Assembly (NCBI RefSeq): GCF_003369915.1
Contig: NC_046677.1
Location: forward strand, 26,616,913-26,680,912
Length of the DNA stretch: 64,000 bases
DNA from: Drosophila miranda
Taxonomy: Eukaryota > Arthropoda > Insecta > Diptera > Drosophilidae
Reading direction: 5' to 3'
Under the pieces are notes generated by a model. It searched no databases, was not told where the DNA came from, and was given only the letters and a program-made list of their open reading frames with translations. The translations under genes and the position numbers were made by a program. Positions 36,519-47,536 of the stretch are shown here, one piece after another (positions within the stretch are counted from its first letter, which is position 1; each line of letters starts with the position of its first letter).

Positions 36519-36600
36519 GATGCCATATGGGCCGATAGTGGTCACAATGGGGCTGCCATACTGACCGATAGGGGCTATCGCACCACAAAATGGCAATCAT
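36519..36600 (+). promoter_or_regulatory. candidate promoter of the Cdc37-like gene
   Basis: TGGTCACAATG at 36539-36549 is one base from the Motif 1/M1BP core found in fly housekeeping-type promoters. Around it are two diverged copies of a 23-bp block (TGCCATA...CCGATAG at about 36521 and 36554) and CGATAG/CTATCG half-sites resembling DRE sequences. It lies 125-200 bp upstream of the start codon. Confidence 0.4.
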
Positions 36601-36724
36601 CAGACAATCGATGCTTTTTACGTAAAATTTCACTAAATTTCACCTTTTCGATTGCTAGCTTTGGCGTGGGCTAAATAAGAAAAAAGATTTTTTGAACTTT
36701 TACGTGGAAAAAAAAAGCATCAAA

Positions 36725-38110
36725 ATGGTGGACTACAGCAAGTGGAAAGACATTGATATTTCGGATGCTGAGGACGACGAGGAGCCGAAAATTAATAACG
36801 AGGCCCTATTCCTCTGGCGTGAGCAGGCATGGGTGGAGCGTCTGGAGGTATTGGTCAGGGGCGAGGAGGACATTAAAGAGAAACGAAAGAGCATCGACGC
36901 TCGCCTCGTGGATATCAAGGAGCGCATCAGCGCAAAAGATGGCGATGAAGTCGCCCTCAAGAAGGAGCTGGAAAAAGTCGAGAAGGAGGGCAAGAAACTT
37001 GATCGCGTGGAGAACGACATGATGCTGAAGGAGAAAAAGGCATGGGATGTGGACAAAATCGACAAGTCGTTCTTCGAGAAGATCGGGATCACTAAGAGTG
37101 CCGGTCGCAAGCCAGACGAGGAGCTTTCCTTGGAGGAGTTCGAGGAGTTCGTCAAGGAGAACGAGGAGCTGTGCAAACAATACGGAATGCTGCGCAAATA
37201 CGAGGACTCCAAGCGCTTCCTAGAAGAGCACCAGCAGTTGGTCTGCGAGGAGACGTGCTGCTATCTGACGAATTGGTGCATCGACCTGGAGGTGGAGAAG
37301 AAGCACGAGCTGGTGGATCATTTGGCCCATCAGTGCGTCTGCATGCAGTACATCCTCGAGCTGGGCGAGCGCCTGGGTGTAGATCCGCGGGCCTGTGTCA
37401 GCTCGTTCTTTTCAAGGACCCAGCTATGCTTGCCCGAGTACCTCTATCACTTCGAGAACGATGTCAAGGAGTACAAGAAACGCGTCCAAGATGAAGCACA
37501 GGAAAAGATTCAGGCGGCCAAGGCGAAGGTGCAAGATGTGCAAAGCCGCTTGGGTCCCGGCGGCCTGGACCCACTTGAGGTCTATGAATCCCTGCCCGAA
37601 GAGGTGCAGGCCGGCTTCACGACTTGCGACACAGAGCTGTTGGTAAAGCTTTTCGACGCAATGCCATGGGAAGTGGCCAATTATCATCATCAACGTTGCT
37701 TGGCCTCGGGTCTATGGCTCCTAAAGGATGCAGACGGGGCCGCTGGGAAAGACGCTGCTGCTACAAATGCTGCTGCAGCTGATGCTACAGCCGCTGCCAC
37801 AACTGCTTCTACAGCTGATGCTACAGCCGCTGCCACAACTGCTGATACAACTGCTGCTGCAGCCGCTGCCACAGCTGCTGCCACAACTGCTGCTACAGCT
37901 GATGCTTCAGCCGCTGCCACAGCTACTGCCACAACTGCTGCTACAGCTGATTCTTCAGCCGCTGCCTCAGCTGATGCTATAACTACTGCTACAGCCGCTG
38001 CCACAGCTGCTGCTGACGATGCCAAGGAGGAGCCCATCTACACTGGCGTCAGCACCGAAGATCTTGACTTATTGCCTGCGGCGAATCATTGCTGGTGCAA
38101 TCTTCACTAG
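36725..38110 (+). CDS. Cdc37-like Hsp90 co-chaperone paralogue (461 aa)
   Basis: Diverged relative of Cdc37, the cytosolic co-chaperone that recruits protein kinases to Hsp90. The N-terminus MVDYSKWKDIDISDAEDDEE is diagnostic, with Ser13 in a CK2-type acidic context. A basic/acidic coiled coil follows (about 45-105), then FVKENEELCKQYGMLRKYED (142-161), the Hsp90-binding middle region (HQCVCMQYILELGERLGVDPRA, 202-223) and the C-terminal RLGPGGLDPLEVYESLPEEV (275-294). The start at 36725 has an ideal CAAAATG context. Unlike normal Cdc37, the HPN motif at 20-22 is E-P-K, and a tail of about 95 residues made almost only of Ala, Thr, Asp and Ser (about 343-437) is inserted before a short acidic end. 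The gene is a single exon, which suggests a retrocopy, although I cannot see the parent gene here. The intact 461-codon frame argues that it is or was recently functional. Kinase-client activity is uncertain. Confidence 0.85.
   Translation: MVDYSKWKDIDISDAEDDEEPKINNEALFLWREQAWVERLEVLVRGEEDIKEKRKSIDARLVDIKERISAKDGDEVALKKELEKVEKEGKKLDRVENDMMLKEKKAWDVDKIDKSFFEKIGITKSAGRKPDEELSLEEFEEFVKENEELCKQYGMLRKYEDSKRFLEEHQQLVCEETCCYLTNWCIDLEVEKKHELVDHLAHQCVCMQYILELGERLGVDPRACVSSFFSRTQLCLPEYLYHFENDVKEYKKRVQDEAQEKIQAAKAKVQDVQSRLGPGGLDPLEVYESLPEEVQAGFTTCDTELLVKLFDAMPWEVANYHHQRCLASGLWLLKDADGAAGKDAAATNAAAADATAAATTASTADATAAATTADTTAAAAAATAAATTAATADASAAATATATTAATADSSAAASADAITTATAAATAAADDAKEEPIYTGVSTEDLDLLPAANHCWCNLH
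37753..38016 (+). repeat. in-frame GCT/GCC/ACA repeat in the Cdc37-like gene
   Basis: A degenerate repeat of units such as GCTACAGCCGCTGCCACAAC, about 24-33 bp long, encodes the Ala/Thr-rich tail. Unit changes keep the frame. Confidence 0.9.
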
Positions 38111-38155
38111 AAGTCTTATCCTAATTTCCGGTCCCCGGCACACACACACACATAC

Positions 38156-38161
38156 AATAAA
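38156..38161 (+). terminator. polyadenylation signal AATAAA
   Basis: Canonical hexamer 46 bases after the stop codon of the Cdc37-like gene, with a second near-copy (ATAATAAA) just downstream. Confidence 0.7.
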
Positions 38162-38539
38162 TATAATAAACAGATTCAATCATCCGAAGCCTTTCTAAGT
38201 TCAGTTTTTCGGTATATGATTTGAAAAAAGTCAGCTAAATTCTCAGTAAGCAAATGTCAAAATATTTGAATTACAATAAATTAATCAATTAATAATTTGT
38301 TGGGTTTTTTTTATTATTATAAACCTACATTTTTAGAGCTGGTTCAAGGGGTCACATCGATAAGACGAAGAGGCGTAACGCTATTGAATTAGAAATAAAA
38401 TCTAAAAACTATAAAACACCATGGCTGGTGTTTACTTTCTGCCTCAATAAATACATATATACAAATTTATATTTTATTTATTACATTCCCTTGAAGATGT
38501 CTGATTTTTTGACAGTGGCATCTTAAAAACCTAATGAAT

Positions 38540-39040
38540 ATATTTTAAATTTTATATATTTTTAAAAATACATTTGATTTTATTTTAAAAAGTTGTGTAT
38601 TTAAAGCATTTCAATTAAATTTAATTACATTTCAAATTAATATATAAAATTATACATCTAAGAAAAAAATTTGATTTTATTTAAAAAAAACTTCTTTATG
38701 GAAAGCATTTAAATTAAATTAAATTACATTTTAAATTAATATTTTAAAATTGTATATTAAAAAATAAATTTGAATTTACATTTACATTTAAATTAAATTA
38801 AAACTGCATTTCCAATTTATAATTTATATTATATATTTAAAAGAAAATTGATTTTATTTTTAAAAATTTGTTTATTTAAATCATTTAAATTAAATTCAAT
38901 TATATTTCAAATTAATATTTTAAAAAATACATTTTTCAAAAAAATTCTTCCTTTACCTTTAAATGAAATTAAACTGATTTTTTAAACAATTTAGTTAAAA
39001 AAAAAAATTGGATTATATTTTGAAAAAATTCTTTATTTAC
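38540..39040. repeat. AT-rich tandem repeat, about 75-99-bp units
   Basis: A block starting CATTTAAATTAAATT recurs at 38607, 38706, 38785, 38882 and (weaker) 38957. It is paired with a TTGATTTTATTT block, clear near 38670 and 38849, weaker near 38570 and 39008, and altered in the third unit. Spacings alternate at about 99, 79, 97 and 75 bp. The array starts about 400 bp downstream of the Cdc37-like gene. Confidence 0.75.
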
Positions 39041-42000
39041 TCTTATTATGTGCTTTTTGTTTTTTTGGGGTCAGTCATCTGACGAATGCCTGGTGGAACG
39101 GCTTCTGTTGTTTATGGCCATAAACACTCACGAAGGGCCGAAAGCAGTTCGCTTGGTGCCTCGGTCTTGGCCAACATTTTTGCTCCAATCCTGGCCAACT
39201 CTCCGAGAGAGAGTGCAGGCACTGTTCCAATTCCATTTCATTCCGCTCTCTCGCGCGCTCTCGCTCTCTCTCTCCTCTTGCAACATGTTGGCAGAGTGCA
39301 CTTTTTGCCTTCTGAAAGTGCATCCTATCCTTTTTTTTTGCTGGCCAGAATCAACAGTTGTCCCTGACTACTGCAGACAGAATGTTTGAGTCAGGGCTCT
39401 GCACCCCAAAAAATTATGATATTTCAGAGGAGTAACATGGGGCACATGGGGCATGCCACTATCTACATATTTAGGCGCATGAGAAAAATGTCGTGCAATC
39501 AGGAAAAGTGGCAAGCACTCACTCCCCCTTTTGCCTTTTTCTGAGTAGTTTATGGCTTGCCGTCCAGCTTGACGAACCCCGCCCCCCTCTGTGTCATGTG
39601 GCACATAAAAAATATTTGCAAACTGTATGTGGCAAGCTCTGGGGGAGACGAGAGGAGAGGTGGCAGAGAGGGGCACCCAAAGGTTGTGCCAACACCTTAC
39701 ACAGAGAGGGAGATAGTCGTCGTCCACAAAAGTTGTTAAAAAGTCCAAATAAATTTGTTTGTGTCGCTCACAGAAGGGTGGCAAGAAGGGGCAGACAACG
39801 AACGAACGCCTCACAAAATGTTTGACATAAATTTATGCGTTTTGTGTGTCCCCCAACAACTTTGCTTGTAGATCAGAGAGTCAGCAGAGGACAGGGGGGG
39901 AACTCTTCGACTCTGACTCTGGCTGTAGTCATGGTTGAGGCTGAGGCTGAGGCCAACTAAAGTGTATTTCGAAATTGAGTTGTCATAAAAGCATTCAGCA
40001 TGGATGTTTTTTGGAAGAGTGATGTCCACAGTGGGTATTCAATGATGAGAACAGCTCAACTGATTTCTTCGATTTCTTATTCAACAATTTGCAGGAGTTT
40101 TAATCTGTGACTGCTCGTTTTTCTATGAAGGGTAGAAATAGCTTCAAAAAGGTCTTCCGACTGCCGGCTTTTCGGCTGATTTCCATCTGTGAAAACGCAA
40201 CAGCTGATTTGCTGCCTCCAGGCTAAAGATTTTCTCATCGATTACCATTCCAGGCTACTTTTCTGAAATCTTTAGTCATATAAATTCATTCATACTCCAA
40301 GGAATGTGGTTTACTAAGTCAACGTTTGCGTGTGAATGGCATTTTGATAATTTTTTAAGCGTCTTCAAGCATTTAAATTTACATCAGAGTTTTGTTAGCG
40401 ATGGAAAATGCTCGATTAAGATAAATTTATGGATTTCTCAATTAACTACGGGTATTTTTCCCAAAATATATTATTATTTTTCGGGGTGAATACCATTTTT
40501 TCATGTGGTATCATAAAATATATGTAATTTTTTGTTTAAAAAATGTAAAAATTTAGTGAAAATTTTGAAAATTCGCCTAAAATATAGAAACTATAAAAAA
40601 GAATGAATTTTTTTTATTTTTTTGCTATAAATATACTTTGAGTTCTGTACTAAAATTCCATTTTATTTTTAACATCACGTACACCTTAGGACTGTGCCCA
40701 CTGTACTTGACAGTCTCACCGTAGACAATCTTTTATTTGCATGGCAATGCCAAGCCATGAAGCAACTTCTCGGTGGAGTACCAGAGGTGGAAGACCGACT
40801 CCTCATGACTTGTCTCGAACTTTCCAACCCCTGCCACACTTGCCTTGCCCCCCTCAATACTTTCGCTACCTGGAGAGGGGCAAGTGTGTGCGGGAGAGGG
40901 CGAAACTTTTTTCGATTTAAATAAAAAGCCAGCAGCAATACGACAACACTTTGAACTTTCCATGGAGGAGGGCGCTGCGCCGTAAAAAAAATATCTATAA
41001 AAATATGTCAACACTTTTAGAGCCATTTACGTGGATCTACATGACGGACAAACTAAATTTATGTCTAGAAATTTTATGGAGTGGCCTTAAAGGAGGGGTT
41101 CTTTGAGCAAATATTCGGCACCCTTTTGCCCATATTAACTCTGTATTTTACCGCTTTTACATATCAAACTTAACAAGCGCTTTTGTTCAGGCCACTATGC
41201 ATTTTCCAAGAATTTTCCAGACCATTGTGCGAAAGTTAGCTGCCGCCTCATGCTTTTGTTGTTCTTTTCTGGTGGCGGGGTGCATTTTTTTTTGCATTAT
41301 TTTATTTTTTGGTAACTGAAAAATGTTGCCTGGAAAAGCAGCTGACGAAACCGGCGGCGGTTTAAACATTTTTAATTAATTTACAGACACATACTGCGCG
41401 TGGCGGAGAATGGGGGGACGCTGACAGCAGCTGCTTGGTATGTGATGCACGTAAGATGCGTGCAACGCGCGTGGCAGACACACACACACACAGGCAAATT
41501 AAGCGGCAGGGTGCGGGGCAGGGTGTGTAGGATCCTGAGGTGCGGATGAAATTAAAATTGTAGCGAAAATACTTTTGGCTGCAGCTGCATGCAACAGCAG
41601 CAACAATTGCAAGTCGCAACAACTGCAACTTCAGTTAATCAAATGTGAAATGACATGAGCACACACCGACAGAGAGGGGGGGGTGGTAAATGTGTTGAGG
41701 GAGGGGGTAACAAGTGCGTGAGTGCGGGGCGGCTGCCACATAAATCAGCGCTGGGGCATGCCCAGTTGTACCACCTACTCGCACGCCCCCACGCCAATTC
41801 GCACTTAATTGCTTAAACAAAATGCCACCTCCGATGCCTCCAGCGCCCCCCCGAGCGCGGCGTAGGAGGAGGCGCACTATTGAGCAATTATGCAGCAGTG
41901 TCACGGCCCCAACAAGTATGCTATACAAAAAAGGAAGGAAGAAAGCTTTAGGCCATAGGAGATAAGACCATAAGATACCCTTTTTGGGGACTACTCAAAG

Positions 42001-42426
42001 TGAGGCTTTTACCATATTTCAGCAAAGATTTTTCTTCTTTTATTTTTTAGGAATTTATACACCAAAAGTAATAGATTTTTTCTTTATTTTTCTGTAATAA
42101 TTAATTGTTATTAATTAATTAACAAACTAATAGCGAAAATTTTTGATTTATAAGATGTTAATATTTTGATAAAAATTGTATTAAATGCATAATAAATATA
42201 AATAAAATATCTCTTTTAAATATTAATATTAAAAATAGTCGACGACATCCAGATGTTCTTTGTGATAGAACAAAATTTGTTTTCGGTGGCATTTTTCCCC
42301 CTTAAAACACGAAAGATAGTTCAATTATTATATCAATAAATGAAATATATAGCCTTAATCGAGGGAATCTTTTTCTCAATTTTCTGCCCTTTACAGCAGG
42401 CGAGAGCCAGGTGCTCAAACATCACG
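39041..42426. other. non-coding stretch
   Basis: No supportable gene. A second CAACATGTTG-like palindrome next to a GAGA/CTCT tract lies at 39235-39295, inverted relative to 35558-35630. 40460-40670 and 42020-42240 are AT-rich. Confidence 0.45.
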
Positions 42427-42545
42427 CTACTTCGACAGATTGTTCCCAAATACTTCCTCCTTTAGCAGCAATCCAACATGCCTTCGGAGCTCTTCGATTG
42501 CCAGGTACTTGATAATGAACAAAACTTTTTGAGGCAGCTCCACCG
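42427..42545 (-). CDS. protein-like frame, possible terminal exon or pseudogene
   Basis: On the minus strand, after a long pyrimidine tract and a GGTGGAG that could serve as acceptor, the frame reads LPQKVLFIIKYLAIEELRR and continues to a stop after FGNNLSK. It looks like a real amphipathic segment. Upstream on the same strand, an acidic mini-exon-like stretch (ENVDDDGDDDFV, near 42673-42712) is bounded by CCAACAG and a GTGAGG donor, but splicing the two joins them in a different frame. The structure is therefore unresolved and may be a relic. Confidence 0.2.
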
Positions 42546-42712
42546 GCAACAGAAAGAGAAATACAAATAAAAGTGAGGCAGATATATAGAGACACAAATG
42601 AACGGAAAACAGAAAACCGAACGAAATGAAATGTTGAAAATGTCTTAATATATTCAACAAGGTTTGCCACTGTTCTATGCCCCTCACCGACAAAATCATC
42701 ATCACCATCGTC

Positions 42713-44243
42713 GTCAACGTTTTCTGTTGGCTATAATTTATGCGCGTTTTAATTTCATTTTGTGCCTAACAAGTGCCACGCCTCCTCCAGCACCAGAGGC
42801 TACTCAGTGGGGGCCGCCCAGTCAACGCACAAAATATGTATGTTATTTTGACACCTTCAAGGTTGCGCCCAGCCAACAGATGATTGGGGGAGTTTGGGGG
42901 TCGAAACAGAAACAGAAACAAGTTGGGGAATCTAAGATGGGCAGACAGTAGGAGACAGTAGGGATACTCTTGCCAGGAAGGTAGAAGGATATGAGAAGTC
43001 ATGGAATAAGAAGGAATAAGGATTATAGGCTGGAAAATATATATTCAAAAATTCTATCATTATTTCCTTTACAGGTTTTCCTTTATATTCCGGAAAATTT
43101 TCCCAATTTTCTATACATTTTCCCTTCTTGAACATTCCCTTGGAGCATTTCCGCTCTTGGCTTCACTTTCCCTTCGAATAGCACCTCAATTTGTTATCCT
43201 TAACACCAAATCCTTTTTGCATATTATTTTGTTATTCCTAACCAGTGCCACACCCCCACCCCTCTCCCCCCCACCCACTAGTGACAGCCTTCCATCAGCA
43301 AGCCCTTCGCCGCCGCCCCCCCTCTGCCCATTTATTGTTACGCCTTTAACACATTTCAAAATTCACAATTCAAAACGTGTTAATTAGCAAGGGGCGTGCG
43401 GGAGAACTTCTTCTCCACAAATGTGTTAATGACTAGGCGTGGTCGACGCCCCCCCCCCCCCCTCGTACCTCCCTCCCCGAAAGCGCGACTTTAATTTCCG
43501 CGTCGCCTTCTTGAGTTTTGGATGTCAATAAAATTAGCATTTTCTTTTGTTTCTGTTTTGTTGTTGTTTTTGTTGTGTGTGTTTTTGCCCTGTTTCACAA
43601 ATTAAACTGTTTCGTGGGGCGTAGCCCCACAATACGCAACTAAATATTCATGCGAATTGCCTGTGAGAGGAGTACCCGAAAATTCCACAGGCCCTACCTC
43701 CCCCCTTCTATTGATGGCTGGTGGAGGCCCCGAGGGAGCCGTCATAACTATCAAATTACCCAAGAATATGCGGCAGAAGAGATCATAAAATGCCATTGCA
43801 TATGGTACTATATAGAGCGTAAGAGCGAAAGGGGTTAAGTTTTAAATATTTTATGGCAATTAAGATGCGAAATTTCTCCCCAGGGCGGAGAGCGAGTGGC
43901 AGATGCTTTAGCGCCAGGAAATGGAATACTTTATGCCCAAAAATGGCGGAGAAAAACGGTAATTTTATGTACAAAGAATTTATGTTTATTTGGTAATCTT
44001 TAGAAGATCATTTATGGTTTTTTCTGAGAATTAAAGTGCCTTAAATTTTAATATAAAAAATATGCCTGGGTATACTACCAATTTTAGACTGCACCTAAAA
44101 TAAACAAAAAACCTTTAAGGAAATCTTCATAAAATGCCTGAGAAAAACTTTCAAAATTGAAGCTTTATGTCGAACAAAAAGAACTTCAAATAATTTATTA
44201 GCATCGGTGTTCTTTTTTGTAGATTTTAATCAAGAGATGTTCG
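42713..44243. other. non-coding stretch
   Basis: No gene supported. C runs at 43449-43462 and Pro-like low complexity near 43250-43330. Confidence 0.5.
43449..43462. repeat. poly-C tract, 14 nt
   Basis: Uninterrupted C run. Confidence 0.85.
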
Positions 44244-44507
44244 CTAGAGAACGGCCCTATTTTTGGGCATATTCCAATTTGGATCCACTTTCGTCCAGAA
44301 TGCAGTTTCTTCTGATCCAAGGTCATCGGTGTTGGATCCTACTTTCCTTCTAAGCAAGCTAATAGTGTCCCCCATAGGGCCCATAGCAGGACAGCAGGCA
44401 TAGGGTCCGAAGCAGTGATTGATCGACCGGAACCCCTGGCCGTTGTGGGGTCCACACAGGAGGCAGGGTCCTAGTCCACCAGTAGGTCCACAGCAGGTAC
44501 CGGGCAT
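44244..44507 (-). CDS. small Cys/Gly/Pro-rich protein (87 aa)
   Basis: The ORF starts MPGTCCGPTGGLGPCLLCGP and carries Cys at 5, 6, 15, 18, 32, 38 and 39, all in the first 46 residues, within C-C-G-P, C-x2-C-G-P and C-C-P contexts. The C-terminal half (TISLLRRKVGSN...) lacks Cys and ends NMPKNRAVL. The Cys-Gly-Pro style resembles Drosophila sperm-tail Mst(3)CGP proteins such as Mst84D and Mst87F, but this one has no regular CGP repeat array and has an extra tail, so the link is tentative. The frame is open upstream; I chose the first Met that precedes the Cys-rich part. A TTTTATTCCAG about 45 bases upstream of the start could be an acceptor, so a 5' UTR intron is possible. No in-frame disruption is seen. 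Confidence 0.6.
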   Translation of the reverse strand: MPGTCCGPTGGLGPCLLCGPHNGQGFRSINHCFGPYACCPAMGPMGDTISLLRRKVGSNTDDLGSEETAFWTKVDPNWNMPKNRAVL

Positions 44508-47500
44508 TGTCTTTTTGACAAAAATAGGAGGAAATCTGGAATAAAATTGACAAATATGTCTGTACGGTTGCCATGCCAAAGTTGAGGGAAGATATTGGCA
44601 GAACAGAACCCACATTAAATCCCTTAAATTACAGCAGAACTTGTTCCCTATAAAGAATACTTCATTCTTATGAAATTAATCACTTATTAAATGGCAATCG
44701 ACCATAATGGAATACCTCAACCACCTGATCTTTCTTACATGCCCAGACCTTTCTTTCATATATTCATATAACCTTCTGGTTAACCCCACTCCACATTTAA
44801 CAAGCCACTGCCACGCCATTGCCACACTGTCCCTACTTCTCTCTGGTTGCATTGTGCGTGTGGCAGAAATAAGAAGAAAATTCCTTAACGAACATGTTCT
44901 TTTGTTCTTTTTTGGGGCTGATTTACAGCCGCAAGTTTTTGCTCCGTTGAGTACTCCTTCTGTTGTGCCTTTTTGGGAGGCAGTTAACATTTGGTGGGGC
45001 TCTGATGCACTGCTTAACACTGTTGTTGGCCGGTGTTAATTATGCAACAGCCTTCGTCTGCTTTTGGGGGGCAGGTATCCGTGTCCGTGGGATGTCTGTC
45101 AGACCAAGGAGTGGATCCTTCCTGGCGAAGGAGTTTCAAACTAAATGAAAACTGTCAAATGAACCGCAATTGTAATTGTGTTTCCACTGCATGTTGTTGT
45201 GGCTTTTCCTCGACTGCAAAATGATGTGTGCTATGGCTGAAAAACTTTCACCTGTTAATGACATTGCACAAGCACACACACACACACACACACAAATGCC
45301 ACAGCAGACAGACGCCCAGAGATCTAGAGACCCCAGACCCAGACCCCAGACCCCAGACTCCAGACCCCAGGAGCCAGAGGAAAAGCCCCAGCCCGAGCCA
45401 ACAGCAGAAGCCAACTATTCGCCTTTTCGTCCTTTTTTTCTTTGCTTTTTTTTTTTGCATTTTGTTTTGGGCGAAACTTTTCTCGAAAAATTGTTCAACA
45501 ACTAAAACTTTAATTAAAAGTGGAAAATGTATTATTAAAACCAGAAATAAAGAGGAAAGCAAATGGATCATCAAACTTAACGCATTAGACGAAGTGGCGA
45601 ACACACTAAGGTGTGGGCATACTTTTGGGGGAGACAGCGAAGAGAGATTAGAAAGAAATTTTAGGGGTCTTAAGGTGTTGGATGGGGGGATGCTACGAGT
45701 GGAATGTAAGAAGGTACTCGTGGTTGGCGCCTATATGGAAGTTTTGGGGTTTTTCTTTAAGAATTTTCGTTGAAAAATGCATTAAAATCATGATATCATG
45801 GGAATCCTCCTTTCTCTAGATGTGGCTTCCAGGAATGTTCTTTAGTTGTATGATATTCAAAGATATCCCCATACCGGCCAATGCGTGGCCCCGTCCGGGC
45901 TAACCTAACCTAACCTGATATCCTTACAATTTAGTGTCTTTCGAAAAAGTGCTTTAGTTGCTAGGAACTCCAGGATGTTTGGCATCGCTTGAAGCTAATT
46001 AAATCCCTTTTTTACCATTAAAATTTACCTGTTGATAAAAGCATCATTTGAGGGGTGAGAAATTCGAAAAATCAGGGAATCATTGAATAGATCTCGTAGT
46101 ATTTTTGTGGCTAAATACCGGAGAATAGGATATCTCAATCCTTAAGACTCTTAAGTTTTCCTAGATCAAAACCCAGATCTAGATCTCCCAGACCTCTCCG
46201 TTAACCCAAGATACCCCACAAGCCCTGCCTGCTTTAAGTTAGAGAATTAAAAGAGTAGTCCATTTGGCAAGGAATCAGAATATACATAGTTCCAGACTGC
46301 TCTCTACTACCTCTCTCTCCCTCTATCCCTCTCCTACACCTCACAGACATTTTTGGGGTGACTGGTGAGCAGAGGAGGGGGGGGACTGGACTGGCTTGGA
46401 GTGCGAGGACATTGATGCAATTGCAATGTGCATTTATTCAACTGTAAATCAATAAATTTTAATTAAAATTGCAGCCATACACAAACGCATGGGTGACCCG
46501 GCGACCCGGCGACCCAATCGCCCACTGGGTCGGGGACCGGGCCAATTGTCTGTCGTCCAGTACAATCTATATATAGCTTCATGGATATACGGATTCGGAG
46601 GGATATATGTCGCCATTCTCTTGATATATCCGCTGTCTCTCTCACACACACACACACTGATAAATGAAACATCAAAATTTTGAGGCAGTGCTGCCAGCAG
46701 GCCTTGCGATGGGCATATCCTGGAAGCGATGGCCAAAAGCTCATAATGCGCATTTCCGTTTTTGGCCGCTAAGCCTCGCTCAGCATATAATTTGACAAGG
46801 TCGCATCCGCACTGGAAATCGCCCCACTCCCACCCCACCCTCCCCTCCCCATTGGCCACCCATTGATAATTTCGTTATGCATTTCGATTTCGGCAATTGG
46901 CGATTTGTGATTTTCGATTTGAGAGATGGCGAATTTTGTGATTTTCGATTTGTGATTTGTGATTTGTGTGTGTTTTGGGAGTTTCATGCGTTTCGTTGCA
47001 GCGACAATTATGCATACACCCACACACATACATACATACATCCCATTTGCATTTCCATATTTTCCCCCGAGGCGCCACAAGGAATTTATTCTGTGTGGAT
47101 TTTTGTATCTGAGCTAAAGGGAACATTTGTGATAGTCGTCAAAAGTGAATCTGGTCGGAGCTCTAGGATCCTAACACGGTTTTGAAGACACATCCAGCCT
47201 TGGCACAGTCTTTCGGATTTAGAGATTTACTCCAAATTTGTATATCTCTTATACACCTATCCATAGAAGCACATATGTTGTCAAAATATATGGATTTTCA
47301 GTCAGAAATATACCTCCAATGATGTCAGCCCTTCGCGGTGCGTTACTTACAATCCATAGCAGGAACAGGCCTCTCTAGATGTAATGAAATCATGTTTACC
47401 CGGTGCTCTGCTAAGGAAGTTTCATAGGGAATCTACCTCCCCTAGATTCTTATGTAAAAACAAGTTTCTACCTACATATATTTATACCAAACGAGGGGGA

Positions 47501-47536
47501 ACGTTGTGAGTTGCTGCGGACAACGCAACTCTACGG
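44508..47536. other. non-coding stretch
   Basis: No supportable gene. It holds a CA tract (45273-45294) followed by CCCAGA repeats (45325-45380), three TAACC units (45900-45915) next to GGCCCCGTCCGGGC, and CGACCCGG repeats (46498-46520). Confidence 0.5.
45273..45294. repeat. (CA)n microsatellite
   Basis: Alternating CA of 22 nt, followed after 30 bp by a CCCAGA-type repeat. Confidence 0.85.

Noticed and set aside
37690..38037. Antisense Ala/Val-rich frame
   Set aside because: It is the reverse reading of the Ala/Thr repeat of the Cdc37-like gene.
45228..45773. 181-codon plus-strand frame near the CA tract
   Set aside because: Starts in a His/Thr microsatellite reading and continues without any domain; probably chance.
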